A stretch of DNA of 25,339 nt from Penium margaritaceum (Eukaryota > Streptophyta > Zygnematophyceae > Desmidiales > Peniaceae), in the NCBI GenBank assembly GCA_023375785.1, contig SZWC01006756.1, forward strand, positions 81,636 through 106,974, written 5' to 3'. Below, in pieces: positions 8,807 to 18,250 of this stretch; positions within the stretch are counted from its first letter, which is position 1; each line of letters opens with the position of its first letter. The position numbers were made by a program, and so were the translations under genes. The notes under the pieces are model-generated. The model was not told the origin of the DNA, did no database searches, and saw nothing but the letters and a program-made list of their open reading frames with translations.

Positions 8807-9959
8807 GCCTTGGCGACAGTGTCAGTAAACACTTCTGGTACTCTACTCGCCGTGTGCAACATTAGCAGGTTGCTACCTCACTAATGAACCCGCTTGCTTG
8901 CCACGGACATCACGGGTTATTCATTCCCTCTAAGAGGGAATGCAACAACCCTTCTAACAACATTCTGCATGAGGTGTGACACTGTGTCTCACACAACACA
9001 ACAAACATCGCTAAGTTTTGATGATAGGCAGAAAAGATACCTTTGAAAGAGAAAAGAGTTTTTTTTGAACAAAATCTTTGCCCTTGTGGGGATGTCAAGT
9101 CTCCCATGAGCACACGTGGAACTGCGCAAATGCATCTATCTGGTGGGAAGTAAGCAGTGGCCTGGCTGCAAGCTCCCAAACAACAGCTAGCTACAACCTG
9201 ACAACAGTTGAAGCTGCTTGGTTATCCAGATGAAGAATCAAAAGATGCGTCACACATGAAATGAATTCCCTATACAAATGATGAAAAAAAAAAAACAAGA
9301 TAAACAATTAAGGCAATAGAAGCGAGAAAATGGCCTCCGAGAGCTTGTCACCAAAAGAATTTCAGTGAGCACAAGTGAACATGGAAGCTGATGTTGATTC
9401 TTTTGAAGTAGCCGTCGAATGCCATGACATCCTAACAAGTGAGTGGCGACAGGTCTAGAGGTCACCGTGATTGGCGTATGAACACTCCTCCATGACTCGC
9501 AGATGATTGAAGCCACAAAGTGAGCAAGACGGAAAGGATGATGGTGACGATTGTCAATAAGGAAGAGAACAAGAGACAGACACACTTGGAACACGATAAC
9601 AGAGAATGGGAGCAATGGTAGTGATGCAAGAGTCGCTCAAGAGCAGGAAACCACGATGGCAGCCCAAAAATACGCACCACAAACTTGAACTTGCCATTGC
9701 AGAGCGCTATCGTGAGAAAGTGCACCCACTACTCTCGCGTGTCAATGATATAATTCTCACCACCAACGATACGATCTCTCACAAAATGATGCTAGATGCT
9801 GATGTGCTTCATATCCATGTAATGCATGGCATCATGCTTGCCAATGCCGTGCATGCTACCATTGTCACAAAAGATGGTGATACATTAAAAGGATTGACGA
9901 AGCTGCTACATGAGTCCGAACAACCAGAATAGGCAACAAAATTAAAAAAAAACTATTCT
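8807..9959. other. Unassigned stretch between elements A and B
   Basis: I recognise no LTR, transposon protein or RNA gene here. It continues the sequence left of 1130, which element A interrupted. A run of 11 A lies near 9285. The only notable open frame is at 9606-9932. Confidence 0.5.
9606..9932 (+). CDS. Orphan ORF, 108 codons, function unknown
   Basis: The frame starts at ATG and ends in TAG. The product is polar, with a basic N-terminal part (SLKSRKPRWQPKNTHHK) and a His/Met-rich middle (LDADVLHIHVMHGIMLANA). I see no signal peptide, membrane segment or known motif. Another open frame runs antisense across 9250-9615, so the openness may be chance. It could be an exon of an interrupted gene, a remnant of a transposon protein, or noise. 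It ends about 25 bp before the truncated end of the element B LTR. Confidence 0.2.
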   Translation: MGAMVVMQESLKSRKPRWQPKNTHHKLELAIAERYREKVHPLLSRVNDIILTTNDTISHKMMLDADVLHIHVMHGIMLANAVHATIVTKDGDTLKGLTKLLHESEQPE

Positions 9960-10234
9960 ATGCCTAGGAAGTAACAACTTTCTAGCCTCAATTAGGTATT
10001 TTAAGCAAGGTGAGCAGAGTATCCAAGTGCAGGAGCAAGGATTAAACTAGGTCTTGGAGCAATCATGGGTCGACGGCCGACTCGAGACATATGACAGCAC
10101 GACCAAGGAGAGGGAGACAGTGCATCGCAGGACGTCTCTACGTCCAGCGTGGATTGCCACCAATCGCCAGATCTGCATGGACTGCATACCCACGGCCACA
10201 AACAAGGAAAAAAAATATCTACATGGTTATCACA
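9960..10234 (-). repeat. Truncated 3' LTR of element B
   Basis: On the minus strand it begins TGTGATAACC at 10234, right after the purine tract. It shares with the element E LTR GGCCGTCGACCC (10078-10067, about 156 nt in; 160 in E) and GACCTAGTT (10053-10045, about 181 nt in; 191 in E). Similarity fades near 9990-9960. The stem-loop-rich second half seen in E is not present. Confidence 0.75.
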
Positions 10235-10241
10235 TCCCCTT
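10235..10241 (-). other. Polypurine tract of element B
   Basis: AAGGGGA on the minus strand directly precedes the LTR start TGTGATAACC. It is part of a 14-bp palindrome, CCCTTGGCCAAGGG. Confidence 0.65.
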
Positions 10242-12240
10242 GGCCAAGGGTGCCTCATGCATGCTACCAAGTTGGTGGAGTTCACAAGAAGAGATGAGCA
10301 GGGTAGAGCTTCGGTGAGGAAGTCTGCGAGTTGCTCATCTACGCTCACACCACACACTTGCACCACACCGACTTTCACTGCCTCTCGTACAAAGTGGAGC
10401 TCAATGCTTATGTGCTTTGTCTGTGGGTACAACACACCGTCATTGGCTGTGATGCAACATACATCTGAGTTGTCACTTTGCAATGGCATGGGTCCCACAG
10501 TCATGGCCAATTCCCCCAACAGTCTGCGCAACCATGTGGCTTTGCACGCTGCCTCACCCAGTTCAATGTGCTCTGCCTCAGCCAAACTTTGTGCAACACA
10601 TGACTATTTGGCACTGTGCCAAGAGAGAATTGTGTCCCAGATGCGAACCACATACCCGCCCCAACTTCATGCAATCTATCTCGTTCATAATTACTATCAC
10701 AATACCCAGCAAAAAAGGTGTCCGTGCCTGGGTGAAGAAAAGATCCAACAACGTAGTATCAAACACATAGTAGAACAACTTGAGCATTTCCTTGTGATGC
10801 ATTGTGAAGGGTTGCTCACTGAACTGAGCCAAGCTGTTTCCAAAACATGATATGTGAGGTTGTGTGGTAGAGGAGAGGTAGGTAAGGCTGGCAATGATCT
10901 ATTTGTAAAGTGTAGGATTCGTGTCAGGGTCATAGTCTGTGATGTGTGCATTTAGAAGATGAGCATATACGTGGGGGATCATGGGGGATTGGTACCAAGT
11001 AAGGTGATAGACCAAGGAGCCAAACCGTGTTGTGAGTTGAGACATGAACTGACCTTGATGGAGAGTGAGTGTGCGTGTGGTCATGTCACATGTGATCGCC
11101 ATGCCTGGGAAGTAATGTGCCTCTCCTAAGTCTGTCATGTGGTAGTGCGCAGTAAGCAGTGCATTAGTTTCCTGGACAAGAGAGAGTGAAGGGGAGACGA
11201 TCAATCAATTTTCAACATACACAATGAGAGAAAGAGGAGCATTGTTGACCCAACGAATGAACACGGAAGGGTCTGCGATACTTTGCATGAACCCCCTGAT
11301 TTCCAACATTTCCAACGGGCAATGTATCTCCTCATTCCAACATGAGGGTGCTTGCTTTAATCCACAAAGTTCTTTCAACAGAAGCCACACCCGGTTAGTA
11401 TCATCATCGAAGCCTAGTGATTGCTCCACATACAGCTCCTCATGAAGGCACTTTTCACATCCAATTATGAACCTCCCAGTCCTCGTGGATTACGGCCCTC
11501 AATAAGCCACTGGAGCATACGTGTCTATAAATTCTTGACCAGGTGCCTTTGGCCACAAGGGACACCATGTGGCCGAAGGCTTTCATCAGGCACCTGGTCA
11601 TTTCATGATGTCATGGTCAAGAAGACCATGAAGATTCATGGCAAGAAGACCATGAAGATTCATGGCAAGAAGACTGATGAAAGCCTTTGGCCACAAGGGA
11701 CGCCTTGTGGCCGAAGGCTTTCATGGTGTCCCCAAGAAGACCATGAAGTTTCACTTTGACCTTGTACACCCTCTTCAAGTTGATTTCCTTCCATCCAGAT
11801 GGGAGTGGGACAAGCTTGTAGATGCCATGCTCAATTAGGTTGTTCAGTTTTTGGGCCATTTCTTTCTCCCACTCTTCAGCATCAGGGTTACCTCCTGCCT
11901 CTTCTACCATCAGTGGCTCTCTGAGGGGTGTTTCAAGGCTGGTTGGGCTGACGGTGTGATGAAACTGTCAGTATTTGACTCTTGCAACAATACGCTACAA
12001 TCGACAGACCCGCAAAGTCTTTGTTTCAATGTCTGTGTCAGGTATGGTGAGGGACGCAGGGGCATCTGGAGTTTTGTGTATGTCGATGGAGCCAGATGAC
12101 GCCTTTTGGACATCACCGGCCTACTCTAGAAATGGGGACGGATATTGGAACAGTGACATACTTTGGATATTGGTCAGGGACTATGAGTCTCGGGGCCTAC
12201 TTTAGTGTCTTAAATACCTTGTATGGCATGTGCTCCAAGA
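10242..12240 (-). pseudogene. Element B integrase-RT linker, RT and RNase H, inactive
   Basis: From the 5' side (right) there is a linker remnant (GDVQKASSGSIDIHKTPDA near 12090), then the RT start EEWEKEMAQKLNNLIEHG and YKVKVKL. A rearranged repeat block (11537-11760) duplicates the HKARLVAKG region. RT resumes with GFDDDTNRVW, KELCGLKQAPSCWNEEI and the catalytic box at 11219-11208, which reads YVEN followed by TGA instead of YVDD. The connection part shows LAQFSEQPFTMHHKEMLKL. RNase H keeps AEAEHIELGEAACKATWLRR, a shifted DN block, TKHISIELHFVREAV and DEQLADFLTEALP, ending at 10301. There are several stops and frameshifts. Catalytic loss and rearrangement make it inactive. Confidence 0.88.
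11537..11724. repeat. Nested palindromes and 24-bp tandem repeats inside element B RT
   Basis: A 41-bp unit occurs at 11546-11586 and 11684-11724 with two mismatches. The right copy sits in a 48-bp palindrome: arms 11677-11698 and 11703-11724 pair with one mismatch around a 4-nt loop. The left copy is flanked by a perfect 12-bp inverted repeat, GACCAGGTGCCT (11537-11548) and AGGCACCTGGTC (11588-11599). Between the copies the 24-bp unit starting GAAGACCATGAAG is repeated at 11621-11644 and 11645-11668, with a third partial copy. A related single sequence lies at 11735-11750. Confidence 0.9.
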
Positions 12241-12300
12241 ATGATGCATCCTAAATCTCAAAAAATGAGTAAAGAACAGAATTCCAAAACCTCCATGCTT

Positions 12301-12575
12301 TTAAGCATGTGAGACTCCAACAATGACATGCCCGCTTGCCTGTCTCATTGTCCCCCTCCCCCCCCTCAACAAGTTCACCTTTAGCCAGGTGACGTACGAG
12401 ACGCTAGTCAGCCACATGATCTCACCAGGCGCATGGAGCGCAACAGTCCAAAAGCCCTCAACCCTGAGCACCTCCCCAGAGCCAGTCTGAACATCATTCA
12501 CATCATGCAAAGCATACACCGATGCAAAAAGGTGACACTTTGGAGACATGTTATGTGAGGATTCTGTGTCAAGCA
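12301..12575 (-). pseudogene. Element B aspartic protease fragment, inactive
   Basis: The frame begins with LDTESSHNMSPK: the active-site triad DTG has become DTE. It continues with LFASVYALHDVNDVQTGSGE, LRVEGFWTVALHAPG, MWLTSVSYV and KVNLLRGG. Element E has the matching blocks at 24849-25065. Similarity begins abruptly at 12575, inside the active-site strand, so the N-terminal part and gag were cut away. It ends at 12301, and the next recognisable B sequence is already the INT-RT linker, so the integrase core was deleted. Confidence 0.85.
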
Positions 12576-13332
12576 TGTTGTAATTTATCGTTCACATCTA
12601 CTGGGATCGCGTATCTACTTATTCTTCTTACTAAATATTATCAAATAATGTTGGCAGCATTTTGCACTACTCATGTTTGTCATGGACAGTTTCATATCTT
12701 TGTCCATCCTTTTTCTCTCAAGGCTCTTCAACTACCTTGTAACCTCTCCACAACCTCCACATCCAGTCACCTTCTACGAGAAACTTCCTATGGATGTTGT
12801 AACTAAACAAAATCCGTAAAGTGGTTTCTTAACGAACTCAGTGACTCTTCATATTCCTGTACCATTTAATCACATTCTAATGTACACGACAAGAGTATGT
12901 AGATCTGCTCAGTTGGTCATTGTGTTTTAACAAAAAATTTAATTCACAACGCTCATCGTCTCAAGGACCAAGCACACAACACCCACAATCAATCACCACA
13001 AGGCTCAAATTTTCGAAGGCATCGGAACATCACAAGCCTTGTCATTCACTCAGCCACGGCTGTGTGAATTAGTCACTTGTGAGAAAGGTACTTTGTATCA
13101 CCTCCGATGTTTTATATCTGTGGCTTAGATAAATCTGAGTTACTCGATTCCTTTCATGATTCAATCATCAGATTCTTCTCTCATGTAAGTGCATATCTCT
13201 GTTTATACAGAATCACATGTATTAATATACATTACATTTACCACATCTTGTGTCCATTCATATCTCACTATATTCCTCAATCCTAAGTAGCATGAACTTA
13301 GACACTTGCATGATTAAACTTAGCAAACAACA
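12576..13332 (+). repeat. Probable 5' LTR of element C
   Basis: The right end is supported by CA at 13331-13332 immediately before a primer-binding site. The left end is a guess: TGTTGTAATTTATCG starts at 12576, exactly where element B homology ends, giving 757 bp with TG/CA ends. A second TGTTGT at 12795 would give 538 bp. The interval is AT-rich and non-coding, with TTTATAC and TTTTATATC boxes. No second copy lies in the window to prove it. Confidence 0.5.
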
Positions 13333-13351
13333 TGGTACTAGAGAAAGGTTC
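13333..13351 (+). other. Primer-binding site of element C (diverged initiator Met type)
   Basis: TGGTACTAGAGAAAGGTTC follows the CA end of the LTR. It matches the usual copia primer site, beginning TGGTATCAGAG, with scattered substitutions, and sits about 100 bp before gag, as expected. Confidence 0.65.
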
Positions 13352-14067
13352 TCTTTGTAACAAGATTGGAAATATTCTCTTCTTTCTTTCAACTAAACAT
13401 GAGTCCTCATATGTTAGTGATTAGTTTTCCTCTACATGGATCCTTTACAGATGTTATGGCCAACAATACAAGTGATCAAAACATGGCGGATGTCCATGAT
13501 GAAGCAGTTGCTCATGTAATCCTGGATCAGCAACCAGGTTTTCTTAAATCATCAATACACACTCCGCACCAACTGAATCACAGTTCCTTCAAGGATTAAG
13601 GTTTTCTCAAGGTAGCCAGCAACAGGCTCTCATCAGACAAGCAAAAAGGGGAATCGATCTCAATACAGAATTTGCTGAAGAAAAGAAGGCCATGGAGCAG
13701 AAGCTAGTCTTCTTCATGAAACGACTTGAAGAACTTCAAGAACAGCTAAGCATTGTGCGTATGGAATAGGAAGAATCAAATGCAAATGCACCTAGAACCC
13801 TCGAGCACGTGACACAAGTGGTAGCAGATGTTGAACGACGTGCCAAGGAAGAAACAATGTGTGCCTTACAAGCAGCGAAACAAGTAACACTCCTCTCTTC
13901 AGAACAAGCAAGCCAAGCCATAATTGAAGCTCAGCAGTGTGCAGAAGCAGCAAAACAGGAAGCAGAAGCTGAAGCCCTTGCTCAAATTCAAGTAGAAGAA
14001 GCAGCATGACAACTACAAAAGGATTCAGAAAAGGCAACACGTCTTGCCCCAAACCAGGTTCAACAGG

Positions 14068-14804
14068 NNNNNNNNNNNNNNNNNNNNNNNNNNNNNNNNN
14101 NNNNNNNNNNNNNNNNNNNNNNNNNNNNNNNNNNNNNNNNNNNNNNNNNNNNNNNNNNNNNNNNNNNNNNNNNNNNNNNNNNNNNNNNNNNNNNNNNNNN
14201 NNNNNNNNNNNNNNNNNNNNNNNNNNNNNNNNNNNNNNNNNNNNNNNNNNNNNNNNNNNNNNNNNNNNNNNNNNNNNNNNNNNNNNNNNNNNNNNNNNNN
14301 NNNNNNNNNNNNNNNNNNNNNNNNNNNNNNNNNNNNNNNNNNNNNNNNNNNNNNNNNNNNNNNNNNNNNNNNNNNNNNNNNNNNNNNNNNNNNNNNNNNN
14401 NNNNNNNNNNNNNNNNNNNNNNNNNNNNNNNNNNNNNNNNNNNNNNNNNNNNNNNNNNNNNNNNNNNNNNNNNNNNNNNNNNNNNNNNNNNNNNNNNNNN
14501 NNNNNNNNNNNNNNNNNNNNNNNNNNNNNNNNNNNNNNNNNNNNNNNNNNNNNNNNNNNNNNNNNNNNNNNNNNNNNNNNNNNNNNNNNNNNNNNNNNNN
14601 NNNNNNNNNNNNNNNNNNNNNNNNNNNNNNNNNNNNNNNNNNNNNNNNNNNNNNNNNNNNNNNNNNNNNNNNNNNNNNNNNNNNNNNNNNNNNNNNNNNN
14701 NNNNNNNNNNNNNNNNNNNNNNNNNNNNNNNNNNNNNNNNNNNNNNNNNNNNNNNNNNNNNNNNNNNNNNNNNNNNNNNNNNNNNNNNNNNNNNNNNNNN
14801 NNNN
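14068..14804. other. Assembly gap (737 N)
   Basis: Unsequenced bases inside the gag of element C. The gap ends directly in a simple repeat, so it probably reflects an unresolved (GACAAC)n/(AAC)n array. Nothing can be said about its content, and open frames reported across it are meaningless. Confidence 1.

Positions 14805-14886
<82 letters not shown>
14805..14886 (+). repeat. (GACAAC)8 followed by (AAC)n microsatellite
   Basis: Eight GACAAC units occupy 14805-14852, then AAC triplets run to about 14886. In the gag frame this encodes alternating Gln-Arg, then pure Gln. The array abuts the gap, so its true length is unknown. Confidence 0.95.
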
Positions 14887-14887
<1 letters not shown>

Positions 14888-15139
14888 AAACAACAATAAC
14901 AACAGTATTTCTCACAACTCCAAAATCCACACCAATCTTCATCTCTCAGAAAACCTCAACCTCAACCTTCACCAATGAATCCTACCACATCCTCTGTCAA
15001 CATTGCCCATCAACTCGGCGATGAAAATGACAACATTAGTCCTACTAATCAGCCAAGTATGTCAACAACAGACATGCAGGTTCAACATTTCCAGTGCAAT
15101 GCTTAAGTTCTCCTCAATTCCACTCAAAGAAAGCTTCTC

Positions 15140-15604
15140 TTACGGAAAAAAATAAATGTATTGTACCTTGACAGTGGAACAACTCAGTATATGACATATG
15201 ACTAGACATGTCGACACCATCTTGTGCCATACATGGAGATGGGAAGTGTACTCGTGGGAAACATGGAAGAACTTCCTATTGAGGGATATGGTACACTACG
15301 CTTACAACACGTGAATCACACTGTCAAATTCTCAAATGTCTCATATGTTCCCAGCATCTCAGCAAACCTTCTCTCTATGAGCCAGCTCATGTGCCGTGAC
15401 CTCTCATTCAAAACCAGAAGCCAACTTCTTGAAGTCCATCATCATGATGGACAAGTCATTGCTACAAGAGAAGTAGCAGAAAAAGGGATAACACGTTTCT
15501 CTTTTTCACCAACAAACTGCCCGCTAACCTTCACATCAACTGTAGCCACCAAACAAGCCAACGACATCAACACAGGGCACAAGCGACTCAGACGTCCATT
15601 TTGA
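15140..15604 (+). pseudogene. Element C aspartic protease, broken
   Basis: The active site reads LYLDSGTTQYMT, with D-S-G intact at 15170-15178, followed a few residues later by an in-frame TAG. The rest of the domain is open from there: MEELPIEGYGTLRL, VKFSNVSYVPSISANLLSM and SQLMCRDLSF, the typical copia end (VxYVPxxxxNLLS). The frame runs into the integrase zinc region (GHKRLRR) and stops at 15602. One stop after the active site inactivates it. Confidence 0.88.
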
Positions 15605-16495
15605 AGCCCTTAAGAAACCCCATACACTGGGAATGATTAAAGGTCTGCACGTCTCCCACTAAAACAAAAGCTCAGATGAGCCATGTTCAATATGTGTTCA
15701 TAGCAAGCAAGCAAGACGGTCTTTTCCACAACACATACAAATCACACCAGCATCTAAGCTTTATCTTGTACACATCGACATAAGTGGACCACTTCCATTG
15801 TCACCAGGAGTCTACAAGTATTTTTTTTGTCTTCATTGACGATGCAACGCGACATGCTTGGACATATTCCCTCATTAGTAAAGACGGCTTCTTTGATGTA
15901 TTCAAAACGTGGCTGGCAGAAGTCGAACAAAAATCTACACTTCAACTTCGGATACTTCATTCTGATAATGGTGGTGAATACGTCAGCAATGACTTCAAGG
16001 ACTGCCTCAAAACTAAAGGAATACAACATCAAACCACGCTTCCACATACACCACAAAAAAATGGACTAGCTGAGTGATGCATTCAAACAATCAGTGAAAT
16101 GTTCAAGTGCCTTCTTGTACAATCAGAAATGACAGCTTGATGGTGGCCTTCAGCTCTCCATCATGCAACATGGATCAAGAATCATGTACCAACACAAGCA
16201 CTCTCACAAACCGTCACACGTCATGAGGCATGGACAAATGTCAAACCAGATGTCACACATCTCCACAGTTTTGGGTGCATGGCCCTGTTCCGTATACCAA
16301 AAGACAAATGGGCGTAAACTTAACGACAAGGCCACGCGGGGCATCTTCCTGGATCACAGTGAAACTCAAAAGCCTTGGCTTTTTCATGATGTTGAAACAA
16401 AACTCATATGCAGCAGCCATGATGCTGTTTTCTATGAATCAACGACATACAAAGTCTGGAAGCGCACACTACAAACCACACTTAAATCAGAATAA
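15605..16495 (+). pseudogene. Element C integrase, broken
   Basis: The zinc-domain remnant DEPCSICVHSKQARRSF keeps C-x2-C. The catalytic core shows the first Asp in VHIDISGPL, then a frameshift at a run of eight T (15821-15828), then FIDDATRHAWTYS, the second Asp in LHSDNGGEYV, and NGLAE with the catalytic Glu. The next codon is TGA, where Arg is usual. The frame later shifts again near 16250, giving RKLNDKATRGIFLDHSE and the C-terminal block to 16495. The catalytic triad itself is complete, unlike in elements A and D. Stops and frameshifts still inactivate it. Confidence 0.85.
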
Positions 16496-16499
16496 TGCA

Positions 16500-18250
16500 A
16501 CTTTGAGGCTCACATTTCAGAAATTGACAAATCCAACAACGATTGCACTCCACATACCTCCACACACCTCCAACCACTCATCCAAGACAACACACGTCCT
16601 CCATCACCATGTCGACCAGTCACCCGTCTTCGACACAAACAAGCTCCCCCTCATCAAGCACCTCCTCCAAACACTGCCCTCATCAGCACGGTTCCTAGTA
16701 TCCAAGAACCTTGCTCTTTTAACGAAGCTCTCTCTGGGCTGCAAGCCGAACAATGGCAACAAGCCATCAACGCAGAGTACAGTAGCCTCATAAAACAAGG
16801 AACATGGGAGGTCGTAGATCCGCCTCCTAACATCAAACCAGTTGGCTTCAAATGGGTTTTTCGTATTGTACCCAAGGCAGACGGAAGCATCAATAAATTC
16901 AAATCTCACCTAGTCGCCAAAGGTTCCACTTATGTTGCGGGCCAAGACATTTTTGTGAAATATGCTCCTTGAAGTTGTTACACAACCACTCGCATTATGC
17001 TAGCTATTGCTGCAGTTCATCACTTCCAGATCCTCCAACTCGATGTGAAGAATGCCTTCTTACGTGGGGCCATGGATGCCACAATACACATCAAACAACC
17101 CGAAGGTTTCCATAACAGAACCAACCAAGTTTGTAAAGTACACAAAAGTCTCTACGGGCTTAAACACAGCCCACTTCTTTTGGTACCAAACCCTTGGAGA
17201 TTTCCTTTTCACTGTTGGCTATTGTGTCTCTACTTACAATGACTGTCTTTTCGTACTCCCCTCATCTGCTAATACACAACCACTTTTCTATGCTTTGGTT
17301 TACGTTGAAGACATTCTGATCATTGGAAGGGACAAACAAACTACTCAAAGCACAGTCTCCTCCATGTCTCAACATTTCAACATTACAAACATGCCTGATG
17401 TCACATATCATCTTGGCATGAACATCTCCTATGTGCCATCATAAAAAAGTATTTGCCTGAGCCAATACGGCTACACTTCTAAGATCTAAAAACACTTTAA
17501 CATCCTGAGCAAAGCTCTTTCCACACCTATGTCACTCCAACCCCTTCCAGCACTTCTTGAACCAGGTACTTCCATGACAAAACATCAGTTTCTATCCAGA
17601 ATTGGCTCACTGAAGTATGCAGGAAGTTGTACATGACCATGTCTCCAACATACCATCAGTAAGCTGGCCAGTTTCAGCTAGACACGTCTGGAGGCTGCCT
17701 GCCATGAACTTGAATGAGCTCTCCGACATTTCTATTCCACCTCTGACGTCTATCTCGAATATGCAAACAAGACTCATCTTCATCTGGTCTGTTACAGCGA
17801 CTCAGACAATGGGGACACCCCTGGTGATTGTTACATTCACACTGGTTATCTTTGTACCCTTGGTGGTGCTGCTATCTCATGGACAAGTAAGAAAAAAAAC
17901 ATCATCACCTTGAACTTGACCAAAGCATAATATGTTACAGAAACACATGCAGTACAAGAAATTACGTAATTGCGTAACCTTCTATCCAAAACTGAATTTC
18001 GTCAACAAGGACCAACACCACTATTTTTGGACAACCAACCTGCTATCAATCTTAGTACTTCTACTCAAGAAAATGGCCACAATAAAGATGCAGACATCAA
18101 GGGGCACTGGCTCCGGTCCAAATTTCTTGATTACACACTTCAACTTACACATGTCCCGGGAAAACAACAACCGACAGACTTTCTTACAAAAAGTATCAAA
18201 CCCACCCAACATCAAACATGCATGCCCAAGGCTGGTCTTCACATCCCCAT
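16500..18250 (+). pseudogene. Element C reverse transcriptase and RNase H, inactive
   Basis: After a Pro/Thr-rich linker, RT starts with FNEALSGLQAEQWQQAINAE and TWEVVDPPPNIKPVG, then WVFRIVPKADGS, HLVAKG, a stop near 16971, LDVKNAFLRG and KSLYGLKHSP. A frameshift near 17165 leads to the catalytic box at 17301-17312, which reads YVED, not YVDD. The connection and RNase H parts carry several stops; landmarks are YSDSDNGD, GGAAISWTSKKKNIIT, FLDNQPAINLS and QLTHVPGKQQPTDFLTKSI. An unusually long, Pro/His-rich open tail follows to 18578 because this strand is C-rich; it is probably not domain sequence. Confidence 0.88.

Larger units (their letters stand above)
9960..12575 (-). mobile_element. Element B: truncated, internally deleted Ty1/copia element, same family as element E
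   Basis: Read on the minus strand the parts are protease fragment (12575-12301), INT-RT linker remnant, RT, RNase H, polypurine tract and the first ~275 bp of the 3' LTR. Gag and the 5' LTR are absent, the zinc domain and catalytic core of integrase are missing, and the LTR is cut off near 9960. The family link to element E rests on two independent matches: the protease block TGSGEVLRVEG with VNLL, and the LTR start with spaced landmarks. The left border is placed by loss of similarity and is uncertain by some tens of bases. The right border coincides with a possible LTR start of element C. Confidence 0.85.
13456..15105 (+). pseudogene. Element C gag, coiled-coil and glutamine-rich, broken and gapped
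   Basis: The likely start is the ATG at 13456 (MANNTSDQNMADVHDEAV). A frameshift near 13565 leads into FLQGLRFSQGSQQQALIRQ. A heptad-like charged region follows (KKAMEQKLVFFMKRLEELQEQL, then ADVERRAKEETMCALQAAK and AEAAKQEAEAEALAQIQ), predicted as a long coiled coil. In-frame stops are TAG near 13767 and TGA at 14007. After the unsequenced gap come Gln-Arg and Gln runs, then YFSQLQNPHQ, PQPQPSPMNPTT and a stop at 15103-15105. I see no CCHC zinc knuckle in the visible parts, although the gap could hide one. Such a gag is unusual for copia. Confidence 0.7.

Noticed and set aside
12795..13332. Alternative 538-bp LTR for element C starting at the second TGTTGT
   Set aside because: It is possible, but homology of element B ends exactly at 12575, which favours 12576. 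Kept only as an alternative.
14006..15024. Long open frames across 14068-14804
   Set aside because: They owe their length to unsequenced N bases plus a CAA/ACA repeat. Only the Gln-Arg/Gln frame on the plus strand fits the flanking gag.
15821..15828. Run of eight T in element C integrase as a programmed frameshift site
   Set aside because: Copia elements do not need a shift inside integrase, and the gene has other stops and shifts. Homopolymer slippage or a sequencing error is simpler.
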